The translations under genes and the position numbers were made by a program. Of a stretch of 64,000 nt of DNA, positions 44,000-52,511 are shown in pieces. The stretch spans positions 1,116,001 to 1,180,000 of the forward strand of contig NZ_JAAGNZ010000002.1 in the NCBI RefSeq assembly GCF_010747415.1, written 5' to 3'. The DNA comes from Spirosoma agri (lineage in GTDB: Bacteria > Bacteroidota > Bacteroidia > Cytophagales > Spirosomataceae). The first letter of the stretch is position 1; each line of letters opens with the position of its first letter. Under the pieces are notes generated by a model. That model saw nothing but the letters and a program-made list of their open reading frames with translations. It was not told where the DNA came from and did not search any database.

Positions 44000-44143
44000 A
44001 GAGACACGTGTAAGCTAACGTCAGATTACGTCGCTGCAAAATAAGTGCCTATTTGCCTATATTTGTTTATAAAGTATGTAATTTCCGGTTGTGATTATGG
44101 GTATAAAAAAGACAGAGAGAATCTATGGTTGATAAGCAGGAAA

Positions 44144-44190
44144 GCGTTCCCGATTGCTCTGCTTTGCAGCCAGTTAGCCATCGGGAACGC
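44144..44190. terminator. Hairpin downstream of the NTF2-like gene
   Basis: GCGTTCCCGAT (44144-44154) pairs perfectly with ATCGGGAACGC (44180-44190) around a 25-base loop. It lies 35 bases after the end of the minus-strand gene and before the OmpA-like promoter. No long T-run follows. Confidence 0.55.
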
Positions 44191-44225
44191 CCCAACAATG
44201 TGTGGGTGAGATGAGCTTTATGAAA

Positions 44226-44663
44226 TTACTGGACTTTAACGGCTTGCCGGGCGAGCAGTTTCCAGTCGCCTTTCTGTTTTACCCAAACCAGCAATACGGC
44301 TAATTTGACCTGTGCTGCGTTGCCTTTGTCGAGCGTTTCACCGGTTAAGCGGTGCCGTACCAGCGCAGTATTGTCCACAACGGTGATGGTCTGCTCGGTC
44401 AGATCGATCGTTTTGAAATCGGAGGCACCACTCGTAAGAGCCTCAACGAAAGCGGCTTTCGCTTCAATTTTTCCGCTGGAGTGGCCGTAACTCAACTGGT
44501 CCGATGCAATCGCTTCCAAACCCGCCTTGTCAGGGTCGATCATCAGTTTCCGCAATTTTTCGACGGCCTGTGCTACCGCCTGATCCTGGCTCTGGGCGAA
44601 GCTGTTTGCGGTAGTCATCGTGCACAGGACAACGAACAAAAACACCAATTTTTTAGCGTACAT
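44226..44663 (-). CDS. Secreted NTF2/SnoaL-like (DUF4440) protein
   Basis: 145 aa from the ATG at 44663, which starts a signal peptide (MYAKKLVFLFVVLCTMTTANSFA); an ATG at 44681 is equally possible. The mature part follows the DUF4440 pattern: an N-terminal helix (AVAQAVEKLRKLM), then SDQLSYGHSSGKIEAKAAFVEAL, and beta strands VVDNTALVRHRLTG and VWVKQKGDWKLLARQAVKV. The cone-shaped fold usually binds small molecules, but no catalytic residues stand out. Periplasmic location inferred. Confidence 0.82.
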   Translation of the reverse strand: MYAKKLVFLFVVLCTMTTANSFAQSQDQAVAQAVEKLRKLMIDPDKAGLEAIASDQLSYGHSSGKIEAKAAFVEALTSGASDFKTIDLTEQTITVVDNTALVRHRLTGETLDKGNAAQVKLAVLLVWVKQKGDWKLLARQAVKVQ

Positions 44664-44787
44664 CTTTCTCGGGTTTAGCATATGGGTATTTACCGATCCA
44701 TCAGGAAGGGCCAGCATTCACTCCATAAAGCCAGTTCGCTGTCGTTGTTTACTTGCGTTGCTGCCTGTTGACCGCTTAGAGCCCGCT

Positions 44788-45726
44788 TTATTTCTCGTAC
44801 GAGAATCCTTTCTTCACATTTTCGCTGGTTTGGGCCAGCAGCGCCGTATGATCGAACGATTGGGTCACCGTTTTGTGAATGGTTTTGCAGATCGTATCGA
44901 GCGGAAGGTCGTTGTCGTCGGTGCCGAACGGGTTTTCGATTTCTTCGGCAATGACCTCCAGGCTAGCCAGTACGTAAAAAACGAATACCACCAGTGGAAC
45001 GACGAGGTAATGTAACGTCGATACGTAACCCAGCGGCAGTGTCAGGCAATAGGTGAAGATAAACTTCTTGATAAACGAACTATATGAAAACGGAATGGGT
45101 GTGTTTTTGATCCGTTCGCAGGCACCGCATACGTCCATCAGCGACTGTATTTCGGGATTTAAAATAAGCAGGTGTTCAGGTAGCAGAATACCCCGACGCT
45201 GGAGATCGTGGAGTTTTCCAAAAATGGCTAACGCAATTTGCTGCGGTACGTGTTCGCTCAGGTGCAGGTTGTCGATACGGAATGACGCACTGTCCGCAAA
45301 TTCCGGCTCGATCGGGTGCTGACGCAGGTGATTCTTCAGCGCAAAGGCAAAATTTGGGATCATGGCCCGAAAGAACTGGCGGGTTTCGACCTGGTCCGTA
45401 TCCAGAAGCTGATCCAGTTTGAGTGCCAGATTTCGGCTGTTGTTAACCAACGACCCCCATAATTTGCGGCCTTCCCACCAGCGGTCGTAGGCAGTGTTGG
45501 TGCGAAAAACCAGCAGCATCGATATGACAAAGCTCAGCAGCGTGTGCATGAGCGAAAAATTCTTGAGATGCGGGTTATCACTCAGGCCCATCATCTCAAT
45601 GATGTGGACAATAATGAACGAATAAAGACCCACACCAATCAAAATTGGTAGTAGCTTTCGGACGGTATCAGCCCGGTTGAAGGTAATAATGAACCGGAAC
45701 CAGTCTTTGGGGTTATAGTTGACCAT
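44788..45726 (-). CDS. Bestrophin-family ion channel protein
   Basis: 312 aa from the ATG at 45726. It shows the bacterial bestrophin layout: MVNYNPKDWFRFI at the start, a helix near 24-42, the characteristic FRTNTAYDRWWEGRKLWGSLVNNSR, a central soluble helical part, FIFTYCLTLPLGYVSTLHYLVVPLVVFVFYVL, and EEIENPFGTDDNDLPLD, the conserved acidic end. Bacterial members form pentameric channels, cation-selective in Klebsiella. Divergent from the T9SS plug gene. Confidence 0.92.
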   Translation of the reverse strand: MVNYNPKDWFRFIITFNRADTVRKLLPILIGVGLYSFIIVHIIEMMGLSDNPHLKNFSLMHTLLSFVISMLLVFRTNTAYDRWWEGRKLWGSLVNNSRNLALKLDQLLDTDQVETRQFFRAMIPNFAFALKNHLRQHPIEPEFADSASFRIDNLHLSEHVPQQIALAIFGKLHDLQRRGILLPEHLLILNPEIQSLMDVCGACERIKNTPIPFSYSSFIKKFIFTYCLTLPLGYVSTLHYLVVPLVVFVFYVLASLEVIAEEIENPFGTDDNDLPLDTICKTIHKTVTQSFDHTALLAQTSENVKKGFSYEK

Positions 45727-45874
45727 ACATCGCTTTGGTTGGGTAGACCTCAATCATATTGATTTTTGACAAAAAAACCAACGCTCAACGTCGGCCAGGG
45801 TTACCAGTATTGTATAATCCTGTTCGCACACAATCGTTTGCAAGTAGGACACGTTTAGGCTAAAAACTGATTAA

Positions 45875-47173
45875 ATGACTATTTTTCGAAGGTTGCTTCC
45901 GGCACTGCTGCTCTGTTTTTTTACCACTGCCCTGGTCGCGCAACAACTCCAGACCGTCGATCGGATTTATGACCCTAAAGTCCAGACGGCCTTACTGTTT
46001 CCGCAGGTCGGAGCAAACCCCAACGATCCGTCGCTTACCTTAAACCCGCCCGTCATTTCGCTGGATGAACAGGTATCCTTGCAGCTTGAGTTCGATGATC
46101 TGACAGCTGATTACCGGTCGTTTCGGGCCAAGCTGGTGCATTGTAACGCCGACTGGCAAAAATCGGTCCTGAACGATATTGAATTTACGTACGAATATAA
46201 CGACAACCCGATCACGGATTATCAGGTCTCGCTGAATACCAAAATTCCGTATTACCACTACCGATTTACTGTTCCGAAGGTGAAACTACCCGGCAACTAC
46301 CTGCTGGTCGTTTATGATGAACGCAATCGAAACAACATCATCCTGACCCGCCGGTTCAGTACGTACCAGAATAAAGTGGCGGTGTCGGCCAGTGTTCGTT
46401 TCTCAACCGATCCGTCGCGGCAGTTTACGGACCAACAGATTGATATGGCGATCAGCTATAAGGGGTATCAGGTGATTTCTCCGCAGGACGATTTTAAAGT
46501 AGTTATCCGCCAGAATTACCGCGACGATCGCGAAATTAGGGGGCTGCGCCCAACGAATGTACAGGCATTCGACCAGGTGCTGGACTATCGTCTAGTTGAT
46601 TTAAGCAACACCATGCCCGGCGGCAACGAATTTCGTTTTTTCGACACCCGCACGATTCTCTCCCGCGCCAACTACATCGATCGAATCGACCGGAAGGCTG
46701 ACCGTAACATTGCGTATGTACAGGTCGACCAGCCAAGAAGTCAGGGATCTTACATTCAAAGTGATGATTTCAACGGTTTCTTCGTGATCGATCACCGCGA
46801 AACAGGTAATGGCCAAACGAACGCCGACTACATCGAGACGATCTTTACACTGCGTATTCCTGAACTGCCGGATGTGAATGTGTACGTCAATGGGGCGTTC
46901 AATTTCTGGAAACTGGACGACCGCACCCGCATGACGTTCGACTCCGTGCTGGGCGCTTACCGGGCTTCCGTGCTGCTCAAGCAGGGCGTCTACAATTATG
47001 ACTATGTCGTTCAGCCAACAACCGGCCAGCAGAAGGCCAACGAGAGCTATATCGAAGGGAGTTTCTCCTCAACCGAAAACGATTACGAAGTCTTCGTCTA
47101 CCACCGTCCACCCGCTTCCCGCGCCGATCAGTTGATTGCCTATCAGAGAGTAGGTGTAAACAAGCGAAAGTAA
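45875..47173 (+). CDS. Type IX secretion system plug protein (DUF5103)
   Basis: 432 aa with a signal peptide (cleavage near residue 22, VAQQ). The N-terminal DUF5103 part reads DRIYDPKVQTALLFPQVG, CNADWQKSVLNDIEF and PKVKLPGNYLLVVYD; the C-terminal part is a further beta domain with VNVYVNGAFNFWKLDD and YNYDYVVQ. In Flavobacterium a protein of this family closes the periplasmic side of the SprA translocon. No other T9SS core gene is adjacent. A terminator sharing its stop codon follows. Confidence 0.88.
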   Translation: MTIFRRLLPALLLCFFTTALVAQQLQTVDRIYDPKVQTALLFPQVGANPNDPSLTLNPPVISLDEQVSLQLEFDDLTADYRSFRAKLVHCNADWQKSVLNDIEFTYEYNDNPITDYQVSLNTKIPYYHYRFTVPKVKLPGNYLLVVYDERNRNNIILTRRFSTYQNKVAVSASVRFSTDPSRQFTDQQIDMAISYKGYQVISPQDDFKVVIRQNYRDDREIRGLRPTNVQAFDQVLDYRLVDLSNTMPGGNEFRFFDTRTILSRANYIDRIDRKADRNIAYVQVDQPRSQGSYIQSDDFNGFFVIDHRETGNGQTNADYIETIFTLRIPELPDVNVYVNGAFNFWKLDDRTRMTFDSVLGAYRASVLLKQGVYNYDYVVQPTTGQQKANESYIEGSFSSTENDYEVFVYHRPPASRADQLIAYQRVGVNKRK

Positions 47174-47195
47174 AGCGGGTGGCAACCCGCCTTTT
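47167..47195 (+). terminator. Terminator element copy 1, overlapping the plug-gene stop
   Basis: GCGGGT and ACCCGC pair around GGCA, followed by CTTTTC. Its reverse complement matches 26 of 29 bases of the element at 47559-47590. The TAA stop of the plug gene (47171-47173) lies inside it. Confidence 0.75.
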
Positions 47196-47348
47196 CTGTC
47201 TACCATGAGTTGTAACATGCTGTGCTTCAGCTCCTTGATGTAAGGCATCATTCCGAGCGTCTTCAACTAGTTTGTGAAGTTGTTTTTGACGGAGTATGAT
47301 AGAGATTACTCCGCTCATAATCAGATAGGCTGATATGGAATAGCTCTT

Positions 47349-47555
47349 TCATGTAGTTCTATAAGCTCCTAAGTTAAATTTATTCTTATTGTCTGCTTTC
47401 ACGAAGGCAGCCCCTAATCGCTCTATAACAAATAGGATTTCCGTGAATGCTTCGGCGTCTTTCAGGGCCGCCCCACGAGCGTCACGCAATTGGTCGCGGA
47501 AGCCTTGTTTCTGCTCAAGTGACAGTCGGCTATTGGATAATGTATCGTTTGTCAT
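47349..47555 (-). CDS. Small hypothetical protein, 68 aa
   Basis: 68 aa, rich in charged residues (LSLEQKQGFRDQLRDARGAALKDAEAFTEILFVIERLGAAFVKADNK). It is likely one or two helices with no membrane segment or signal peptide. I know no family. It begins 3 bases past the terminator of the upstream gene and is boxed between two inverted copies of the same terminator element. The amphipathic helix pattern favours a real gene; a chance frame is possible. Confidence 0.4.
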   Translation of the reverse strand: MTNDTLSNSRLSLEQKQGFRDQLRDARGAALKDAEAFTEILFVIERLGAAFVKADNKNKFNLGAYRTT

Positions 47556-47558
47556 AAC

Positions 47559-47590
47559 AAAAAAAGGCGGGTTTCCACCCGCCCTACTTT
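47559..47590 (-). terminator. Terminator element copy 2, after the 167-aa gene
   Basis: On the minus strand GGCGGGT and ACCCGCC pair around GGAA, then seven T. The TAG stop of the gene (47584-47586) lies in the conserved AAAGTAGGGCGG that precedes the stem. Strong intrinsic terminator. Confidence 0.82.
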
Positions 47591-48087
47591 AGAATGGGAG
47601 CACCCGCAGGAATAGGAATCCGATGGTCCTTGTAAAACGATTCGGGTTGTGGGTAATCGGGCGAGTTGGGAGGACAAAGCGTTGGCGGTTTGGGGTTGAG
47701 CGGTGGTTGAATCTGGGCCGGGTCTAAGTAAGGTAGTCGCCAGCGGGGTTCGATAGAATAGTTGACGTAATCCCAGAACTGATAGGGCTTCAGAGCATAG
47801 AGTCGATAAAGAACCGTGTCTGGACTGGTCGGGCGGCATTCTTTGTAACCGTTCAACCTATGGATGACGTTCGGCCAAGAATAGCCTTTGACGATGACAC
47901 CGTCCTGATAGGTTCGCAGTTCGCCATGCAGGGTCGAATACTGCATGGGTCCCCACAGCGATTCTTCTTTACCCAGCGTGAGCATCGCCGGGATGAGCCG
48001 CACCGGCCAGAAAACGTTGGTGAGAAGGACGAATAGAGCGGTTGCCAGATACCACCAGCCTTGTTTTGTGATTGTACGTGCTGCCAT
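47584..48087 (-). CDS. Membrane-anchored hypothetical protein
   Basis: 167 aa with one hydrophobic helix at about 11-34 (WWYLATALFVLLTNVFWPV). A soluble tail follows that is rich in Pro and Tyr (YLDPAQIQPPLNPKPPTLCPPNSPDYPQP). No known domain. It starts 15 bases after the short lipoprotein-like gene upstream, so the two are likely co-transcribed. The Pro-rich end suggests a flexible periplasmic segment. Confidence 0.55.
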   Translation of the reverse strand: MAARTITKQGWWYLATALFVLLTNVFWPVRLIPAMLTLGKEESLWGPMQYSTLHGELRTYQDGVIVKGYSWPNVIHRLNGYKECRPTSPDTVLYRLYALKPYQFWDYVNYSIEPRWRLPYLDPAQIQPPLNPKPPTLCPPNSPDYPQPESFYKDHRIPIPAGAPILK

Positions 48088-48102
48088 GTGTAAGACGATT
48101 TA

Positions 48103-48360
48103 TTAGCAATGCCAGTACGGTTCTTTCGGAAAGTTGATCAGCGTATTTTCGCTCGATCGGCTCCTGGATTTGGTGATGGATTCGGTTTTCATCGCTTGTT
48201 CAAACCAAGCTTTGGCTTCTGAAACTGTAATTGGTTGACTATACATCTTCGCCGTTTCTGTACGATCATTAACGCCAATATTGACGTGCTCACAGCTGAT
48301 AGTTAGAAACGGAATTACGAAGTTTGCTAGGCTAGCGATACGGAAAAGGTGCTTTTTCAT
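48103..48360 (-). CDS. Short lipoprotein-like protein, possibly truncated
   Basis: 85 aa. MKKHLFRIASLANFVIPFLTISC looks like a lipoprotein signal with the lipid Cys at 23. The mature part has SQPITVSEAKAWFEQAM, a segment that I recall from the N-terminus of much longer Bacteroidota proteins. It stops early at NFPKEPYWHC. It may be the remnant of a longer gene or a real small lipoprotein. The next gene begins 15 bases downstream. Confidence 0.5.
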   Translation of the reverse strand: MKKHLFRIASLANFVIPFLTISCEHVNIGVNDRTETAKMYSQPITVSEAKAWFEQAMKTESITKSRSRSSENTLINFPKEPYWHC

Positions 48361-48446
48361 AGAACAATGGAGGTTGATTTGTTCTCCAAAATTGTCGCAT
48401 TATCGTTCTGAAAAAATTGATCGAAATCAATTTTTGTGACTCACTT

Positions 48447-49013
48447 CTACAATTTCTTTGCTCTGATTCGGCTGACTGTTTCGGGGGTAAGACCCAACGA
48501 GGAAGCAATATACTTGAGTGGGGCTCTGGTGAAGATGTCAGGAATTTCCTCTAATAGCTGAAGGTAGCGATCCTGAGCAGACGGTAATCGTAATTTCTGA
48601 GCGCGCAGTTCGCTCAAAGCGTAATAGCGTTCGGTTAGTACCCGACTGGCAAAATTAAATTCAATAAAATTGTGGAAAAGTAGTTGCAGTTGCTCGTACG
48701 TAATCGACCACACAACGCCGTCTTCCAGAAGTTCGATGTATTCTTCAGAAGGCTGACGGGTATAAAAACTGATAATGGAAATAATGAGGTCGTTTTCTTT
48801 CATGAACCACACCGTTACTTCTTTATCGTTGTGGATGTAAAAGCCTCGCACGAGACCTTTCTCGATAAAATAAATCTTGCTACTGATCTCACCGGGGCGG
48901 AGAAGCCACTGTTTGCGACCGACTTCTTCGCGCCTGAGGAATCGCTTCAATTCTAGCAGAAAGGCTTCAGAGACGGGATAGATCGATTGAAGTATATCAA
49001 TCAGAGGCTCCAT
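48447..49013 (-). CDS. Crp/Fnr-family transcriptional regulator
   Basis: 188 aa from the ATG at 49013. The cyclic-nucleotide-binding fold is seen in FLRREEVGRKQWLLRPGEISSKIYFIEKGLVRGFYI, and the linker helix follows at about 120-140. The DNA-binding part is compact: FTRAPLKYIASSLGLTPETVSRIRAKK. The glycines and arginine that bind cAMP in Crp are not conserved, so the ligand is unknown. The start lies 51 bases after the YchF stop, beyond a terminator. Confidence 0.88.
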   Translation of the reverse strand: MEPLIDILQSIYPVSEAFLLELKRFLRREEVGRKQWLLRPGEISSKIYFIEKGLVRGFYIHNDKEVTVWFMKENDLIISIISFYTRQPSEEYIELLEDGVVWSITYEQLQLLFHNFIEFNFASRVLTERYYALSELRAQKLRLPSAQDRYLQLLEEIPDIFTRAPLKYIASSLGLTPETVSRIRAKKL

Positions 49014-49031
49014 GTGCTGTGGTTGAGAAAC

Positions 49032-49065
49032 AAAAAAGGCGGACAAGATGTCCGCCCTACTTTTT
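49032..49065 (-). terminator. Terminator element copy 3, after ychF
   Basis: On the minus strand GGCGGACA and TGTCCGCC pair perfectly around a 3-base loop, followed by six T. The flanks AAAAAGTAGGGCGG match the other two copies. The stem begins 8 bases after the ychF stop. Confidence 0.85.
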
Positions 49066-50164
49066 ATGCACTGTGGAGGAACTCCATAATATCGCCGTCC
49101 TGAACGATGTATTCTTTGCCTTCAACGGCTAGTTTACCGGCTTCGCGAACGCCCGATTCGGTCTTGAACTGCTGGAAGTCGGGGAGTTTCATGACCTGAG
49201 CCCGGATAAACTTGCGCTCGAAATCGGAGTGGATCACACCCGCAGCCTGTGGCGCTTTCCAGCCTTTGTGAATCGTCCAGGCGCGAACCTCTTTAACGCC
49301 CGCCGTGAAATAAGTGATCAGACCCAGCAGGTTGTAGGAAGCTTTGATCAGCTTGCTCAGACCCGATTCCGTAAGTCCATATTCGCCGAGGAAAAGCTCG
49401 CGTTCTTCAGGGTCTTCCATCTCGGCAATCTGCGATTCGATACCCGCACTGATGATAATGACCTCCGCGCCTTCGTCTTTAACCGCTTCGCGAAGGGTAT
49501 CCGAATAGGCATTACCGTTTGGCAGTGAACCTTCGTCTACGTTGGCTACGTAAATAACGGGTTTTACGGTCAGCAGCGAAATATCGCCGATGGCGGTTTC
49601 CATCTCTTCGGGTGACACCTGCACCGTCCGGGCGCTTTTGCCCGCTTCGAGAGCCGCTTTGTAGAGTTTCAGGATTTCTAGTTCGGATTTTGCTTTGGCG
49701 TCGCCTACGCGAGCCGCCTTGTCGATGCGCTGGATTTTCTTGTCGACCGATTCCAGGTCTTTCAACTGAAGTTCAGCGTCGATAATTTCCTTATCCGAGA
49801 TCGGGTTAACTTTTCCTTCAACGTGAACGATGTTGTCGTCTTCGAAACAACGGATCACGTGAACGATCGCATCGACCTCCCGAATGTTGGCCAGAAATTT
49901 GTTACCCAAACCCGCTCCCTGACTGGCTCCTTTCACCAGTCCGGCAATGTCGACAAACTCGATAATGGTTGGCACCACCCGTTGGGGCTTCACCAGTCCT
50001 TCGAGTGCATCAAGGCGTTCGTCGGGCACGGTTACCACGCCAACGTTTGGTTCTATTGTACAGAATGGGTAATTGGCTGCTTCGGCCTTCCCACTCGAAA
50101 TTGCGTTAAAGAGCGTCGATTTACCTACATTAGGTAAGCCCACGATACCACATTGTAAGCCCAT
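49064..50164 (-). CDS. ychF: Redox-regulated ATPase YchF (OLA1 family)
   Basis: 366 aa from the ATG at 50164, the universal length; the frame continues to 50230 without homology. The P-loop is GLPNVGKSTLF, then FVDIAGLVKGASQGAGLGN. The G4 position reads YVANVDE, where Glu replaces the usual guanine-reading Asp, which is why the family uses ATP. A TGS domain (KGWKAPQAAGVIHSDFERKF) ends the chain. It binds ribosomes and responds to oxidative stress in other species. Confidence 0.96.
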   Translation of the reverse strand: MGLQCGIVGLPNVGKSTLFNAISSGKAEAANYPFCTIEPNVGVVTVPDERLDALEGLVKPQRVVPTIIEFVDIAGLVKGASQGAGLGNKFLANIREVDAIVHVIRCFEDDNIVHVEGKVNPISDKEIIDAELQLKDLESVDKKIQRIDKAARVGDAKAKSELEILKLYKAALEAGKSARTVQVSPEEMETAIGDISLLTVKPVIYVANVDEGSLPNGNAYSDTLREAVKDEGAEVIIISAGIESQIAEMEDPEERELFLGEYGLTESGLSKLIKASYNLLGLITYFTAGVKEVRAWTIHKGWKAPQAAGVIHSDFERKFIRAQVMKLPDFQQFKTESGVREAGKLAVEGKEYIVQDGDIMEFLHSA

Positions 50165-50260
50165 AAGAAAGTGAAAGAGTACAGGCGTGAAAGGGCGAAT
50201 GAGTGAGGCAGTTTGACCGCCCTTATGCATGTTCGCTTTTTCACTCCTTTATTTTTTACA

Positions 50261-50268
50261 CAAAATTA
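50261..50268 (-). promoter_or_regulatory. Possible -7 promoter box of ychF
   Basis: On the minus strand TAATTTTG fits TAnnTTTG, about 96 bases before the ychF ATG. The leader in between holds nested inverted repeats with AGTGAA-rich arms (50170-50250). No -33 TTG is seen. Confidence 0.35.
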
Positions 50269-50379
50269 CGAATAAAAAAAGCCTTCAGCATGATGCCTTG
50301 GCTTGATGAGTCTATTAATACGTAAGAGGTAGTGAGTACAGTCAACCCATATACAGAAATTTAGTAGCTAAAACGGCGG

Positions 50380-50700
50380 TTATTCCCACTTTAATTCACT
50401 GGCGAAATCATCCTGTTCATCGCGCTGGGCGAATTGAGTGAAATCAACTTCGGGCATGAGATCGGTTTTGACGTGTTCAACAGTTTCCTGAAGGGCCTCA
50501 ATAAACTTGTCAAAATCTTCTTTATATAAAAATAGCTTGTGCTTTTCGTAGATAAAGCCATCGCCTTGCGGGTGCCGTCGACTCTCGGTAATGGTGAGGT
50601 AATAATCGTTGGCGCGCGTTGATTTGACGTCGAAAAAATACGTCCGTTTACCCGCCCGAACCCGCTTGGAATAAATCTTTTCCCGTTCTCTTTCGTCCAC
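50380..50700 (-). CDS. DUF3276 PUR-domain nucleic-acid-binding protein
   Basis: 106 aa from a GTG at 50700. It has the PUR-alpha-like repeat as in Borrelia BpuR: KIYSKRVRAGKRTYFFDVKSTRANDYYLTITESR, then FIYEKHKLFLYKEDFDKFIEAL. The KRTYFFDVK strand carries the aromatic/basic residues that bind single-stranded DNA or RNA. A short acidic C-terminus (FAQRDEQDDFASEL) follows. It is highly conserved in Bacteroidota. Its target here is unknown. Confidence 0.9.
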   Translation of the reverse strand: MDEREREKIYSKRVRAGKRTYFFDVKSTRANDYYLTITESRRHPQGDGFIYEKHKLFLYKEDFDKFIEALQETVEHVKTDLMPEVDFTQFAQRDEQDDFASELKWE

Positions 50701-50850
50701 AATCAGTGAGGTTTAGTACGTTCGTGACTCCTAAAGATACGGGCAATCAGGGCAGAACAAAAATTATGGCTGGAAATATATTTAGGGGTAAAATGCCCCT
50801 AAAAATCAACAGAGTTGTGGAGGCCATTCTACAGTTTTTTCGCTAAATGC

Positions 50851-50881
50851 TTGGTAATTAGGATCGTTTAACGTAGCTTTG
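50851..50881 (+). promoter_or_regulatory. Bacteroidota-type promoter for the RlpA gene
   Basis: TTG at 50851-50853, exactly 20 bases, then TAGCTTTG at 50874-50881. Good fit to the consensus. The message would have a leader of about 85 bases before the ATG at 50973. Confidence 0.65.
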
Positions 50882-50972
50882 TTTGAAAGGAATTGCACTT
50901 TTTGGAGACGGGGGTGATCGGAAGATACAACTGATTCGCCTTCGTTTATTTTTTCACGTAACCAAAAGCTGT

Positions 50973-51413
50973 ATGAGTTATATCATGTCCCTGATGCTGT
51001 TTTTTAACAGCATTAAACCGGCGGAGGCTCTCCCGAGCCTCATACAGAAAGGCAAAGCGTCTTTTTATTCCAAGAAGTTCAATGGTCGCAAGACCGCTTA
51101 TGGTGAACGCGTTGTCGCGGAATCCCTTGCAGGTGCCCACCGTTCATTACCATTAAACACATTGGTTGAAGTCACAAACCTCGATAACCAGCGTTCAGTA
51201 GTTGTACGAATCAATGATCGGGGCCCTTTTACAAAGAGTCGTGTTATTGATCTCACGCACGCGGCTGCTCAGGCGCTCGGTATGGTCTCCAGAGGGGTTG
51301 CCAATGTGTCACTTCGGGTTGTTGGAAAAGGGCAGGCCCTCGCGGCCCTCGTACCGTCGGCAACCATCAACACACCTGATGCTTTTCAGCCGCTGCTGGA
51401 GCCGGTGCTGTAA
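50973..51413 (+). CDS. RlpA-like double-psi beta-barrel protein
   Basis: 146 aa from the ATG at 50973. The frame opens 90 bases upstream, but only this start begins a signal peptide (MSYIMSLMLFFNSIKPAEA). The RlpA domain follows: KGKASFYSKKFNGRKTAYGE, HRSLPLNTLVEVTNL, VVVRINDRGPF and SRVIDLTHAAAQALGM. Both the His and the Asp used by Pseudomonas RlpA to cleave denuded glycan strands are present. No SPOR domain is attached and the lipobox is missing, so it is probably a free periplasmic enzyme. Confidence 0.87.
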   Translation: MSYIMSLMLFFNSIKPAEALPSLIQKGKASFYSKKFNGRKTAYGERVVAESLAGAHRSLPLNTLVEVTNLDNQRSVVVRINDRGPFTKSRVIDLTHAAAQALGMVSRGVANVSLRVVGKGQALAALVPSATINTPDAFQPLLEPVL

Positions 51414-51442
51414 GAAAATCCGGACATTTGGTCCGCGCTGTC

Positions 51443-51500
51443 GAACCGTTCAACGCTCATCCGTGCAATTCCTGACGCGGGCGCTGAACGGTTCTTTTTT
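51443..51500 (+). terminator. Intrinsic terminator after the RlpA gene
   Basis: GAACCGTTCA (51443-51452) pairs with TGAACGGTTC (51485-51494), then six T. The stem can extend by a few G-C pairs. Textbook intrinsic terminator 30 bases after the stop. Confidence 0.85.
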
Positions 51501-51599
51501 GTTATACGGTCCAGGATTTGTAGTTTGTAGGCACGCTGGCTGTTTGTCACTTCGTTAGCTAACTAATGCGACATATTCCGCTCCCAATCCGGCATACCT

Positions 51600-52511
51600 A
51601 TGAAACAAACTCTTAATCTGGGACAGGTCCGCTCGTTCGGCAATGTCGAGTTTTTGGCCCGTCAGTTAGTCGAAGGATTTATTACCGGTCTGCATAAATC
51701 ACCGTTTCACGGATTCTCGGTCGAATTTGCCGAGCACCGACTCTACAATACCGGCGAAACGACCCGGCACATTGACTGGAAAGTATTTGGCAAGACCGAA
51801 AAGTTGTTTGTCAAGCGCTATGAAGAGGAAACGAATCTCCGCTGCCATCTGCTGATCGATACGTCGTCATCGATGTATTACCCGGAGGCAAATTATGGGA
51901 AGATGACATTCAGTGTAATGGCAGCTGCCTGTCTGGCCTACATGCTCCAGCGCCAGAAAGATGCGGTCAGCCTGACCACGTTTGCCGATACCATTGACAT
52001 ACAGACGCCCATAAAGTCAACGCCTTCGCACGTTCATAAACTGTTTACGCAACTGGATCAGCTGATGCAGCAACCCAAACCGTTGCGCAAAACATCGGCG
52101 GCTGACGTTATCCATCAGGTGGCCGAAAAGATCAACAAGCGGTCGCTGGTGGTTATTTTTAGTGATATGTTCGAAAATGCGGACAAGGCCGATGCGCTCT
52201 TTTCGGCCCTTCAGCACTTACGGCATAATCTCCACGAGGTGCTGCTTTTTCACGTCACCGACAAAAAAACCGAAGAGGATTTTGCGTTCGATGAACGCCC
52301 TTACGAATTTATCGATCTCGAAACGGGCGAAACGGTAAAGCTTCAACCAGGGCAGGTTCGCGAGACGTACCAGCAGGCCGTCAAGTCGTATTTTCAGGAT
52401 TTGAAGATGCGGTGCGGCCAGTACAAGATCGACTTTATCGAGGCCGATATTGCCCAGGGATTCGATCAGATTCTGACCTCGTATCTGGTGAAACGAACAA
52501 AAATGAGGTAG
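51600..52511 (+). CDS. DUF58 domain protein (MoxR/BatA-associated)
   Basis: 303 aa. The DUF58 signature is EHRLYNTGETTRHIDWKVFGKTEKLFVKRYEEE. It is followed by a von Willebrand A-like part with the MIDAS-type LLIDTSSSMY and later VVIFSDMFE. Members act with MoxR AAA+ ATPases, often in Bat operons for stress or complex assembly. No moxR or bat gene is adjacent. It ends convergently with the thioredoxin-like gene, and its stop is the edge of the shared palindrome. Confidence 0.9.
   Translation: MKQTLNLGQVRSFGNVEFLARQLVEGFITGLHKSPFHGFSVEFAEHRLYNTGETTRHIDWKVFGKTEKLFVKRYEEETNLRCHLLIDTSSSMYYPEANYGKMTFSVMAAACLAYMLQRQKDAVSLTTFADTIDIQTPIKSTPSHVHKLFTQLDQLMQQPKPLRKTSAADVIHQVAEKINKRSLVVIFSDMFENADKADALFSALQHLRHNLHEVLLFHVTDKKTEEDFAFDERPYEFIDLETGETVKLQPGQVRETYQQAVKSYFQDLKMRCGQYKIDFIEADIAQGFDQILTSYLVKRTKMR

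Noticed and set aside
47069..47266. Small minus frame ending with the plug gene, containing RKGGLPPALL
   Set aside because: The phrase is only the translation of the terminator palindrome; the same peptide appears opposite at 47560-47590.
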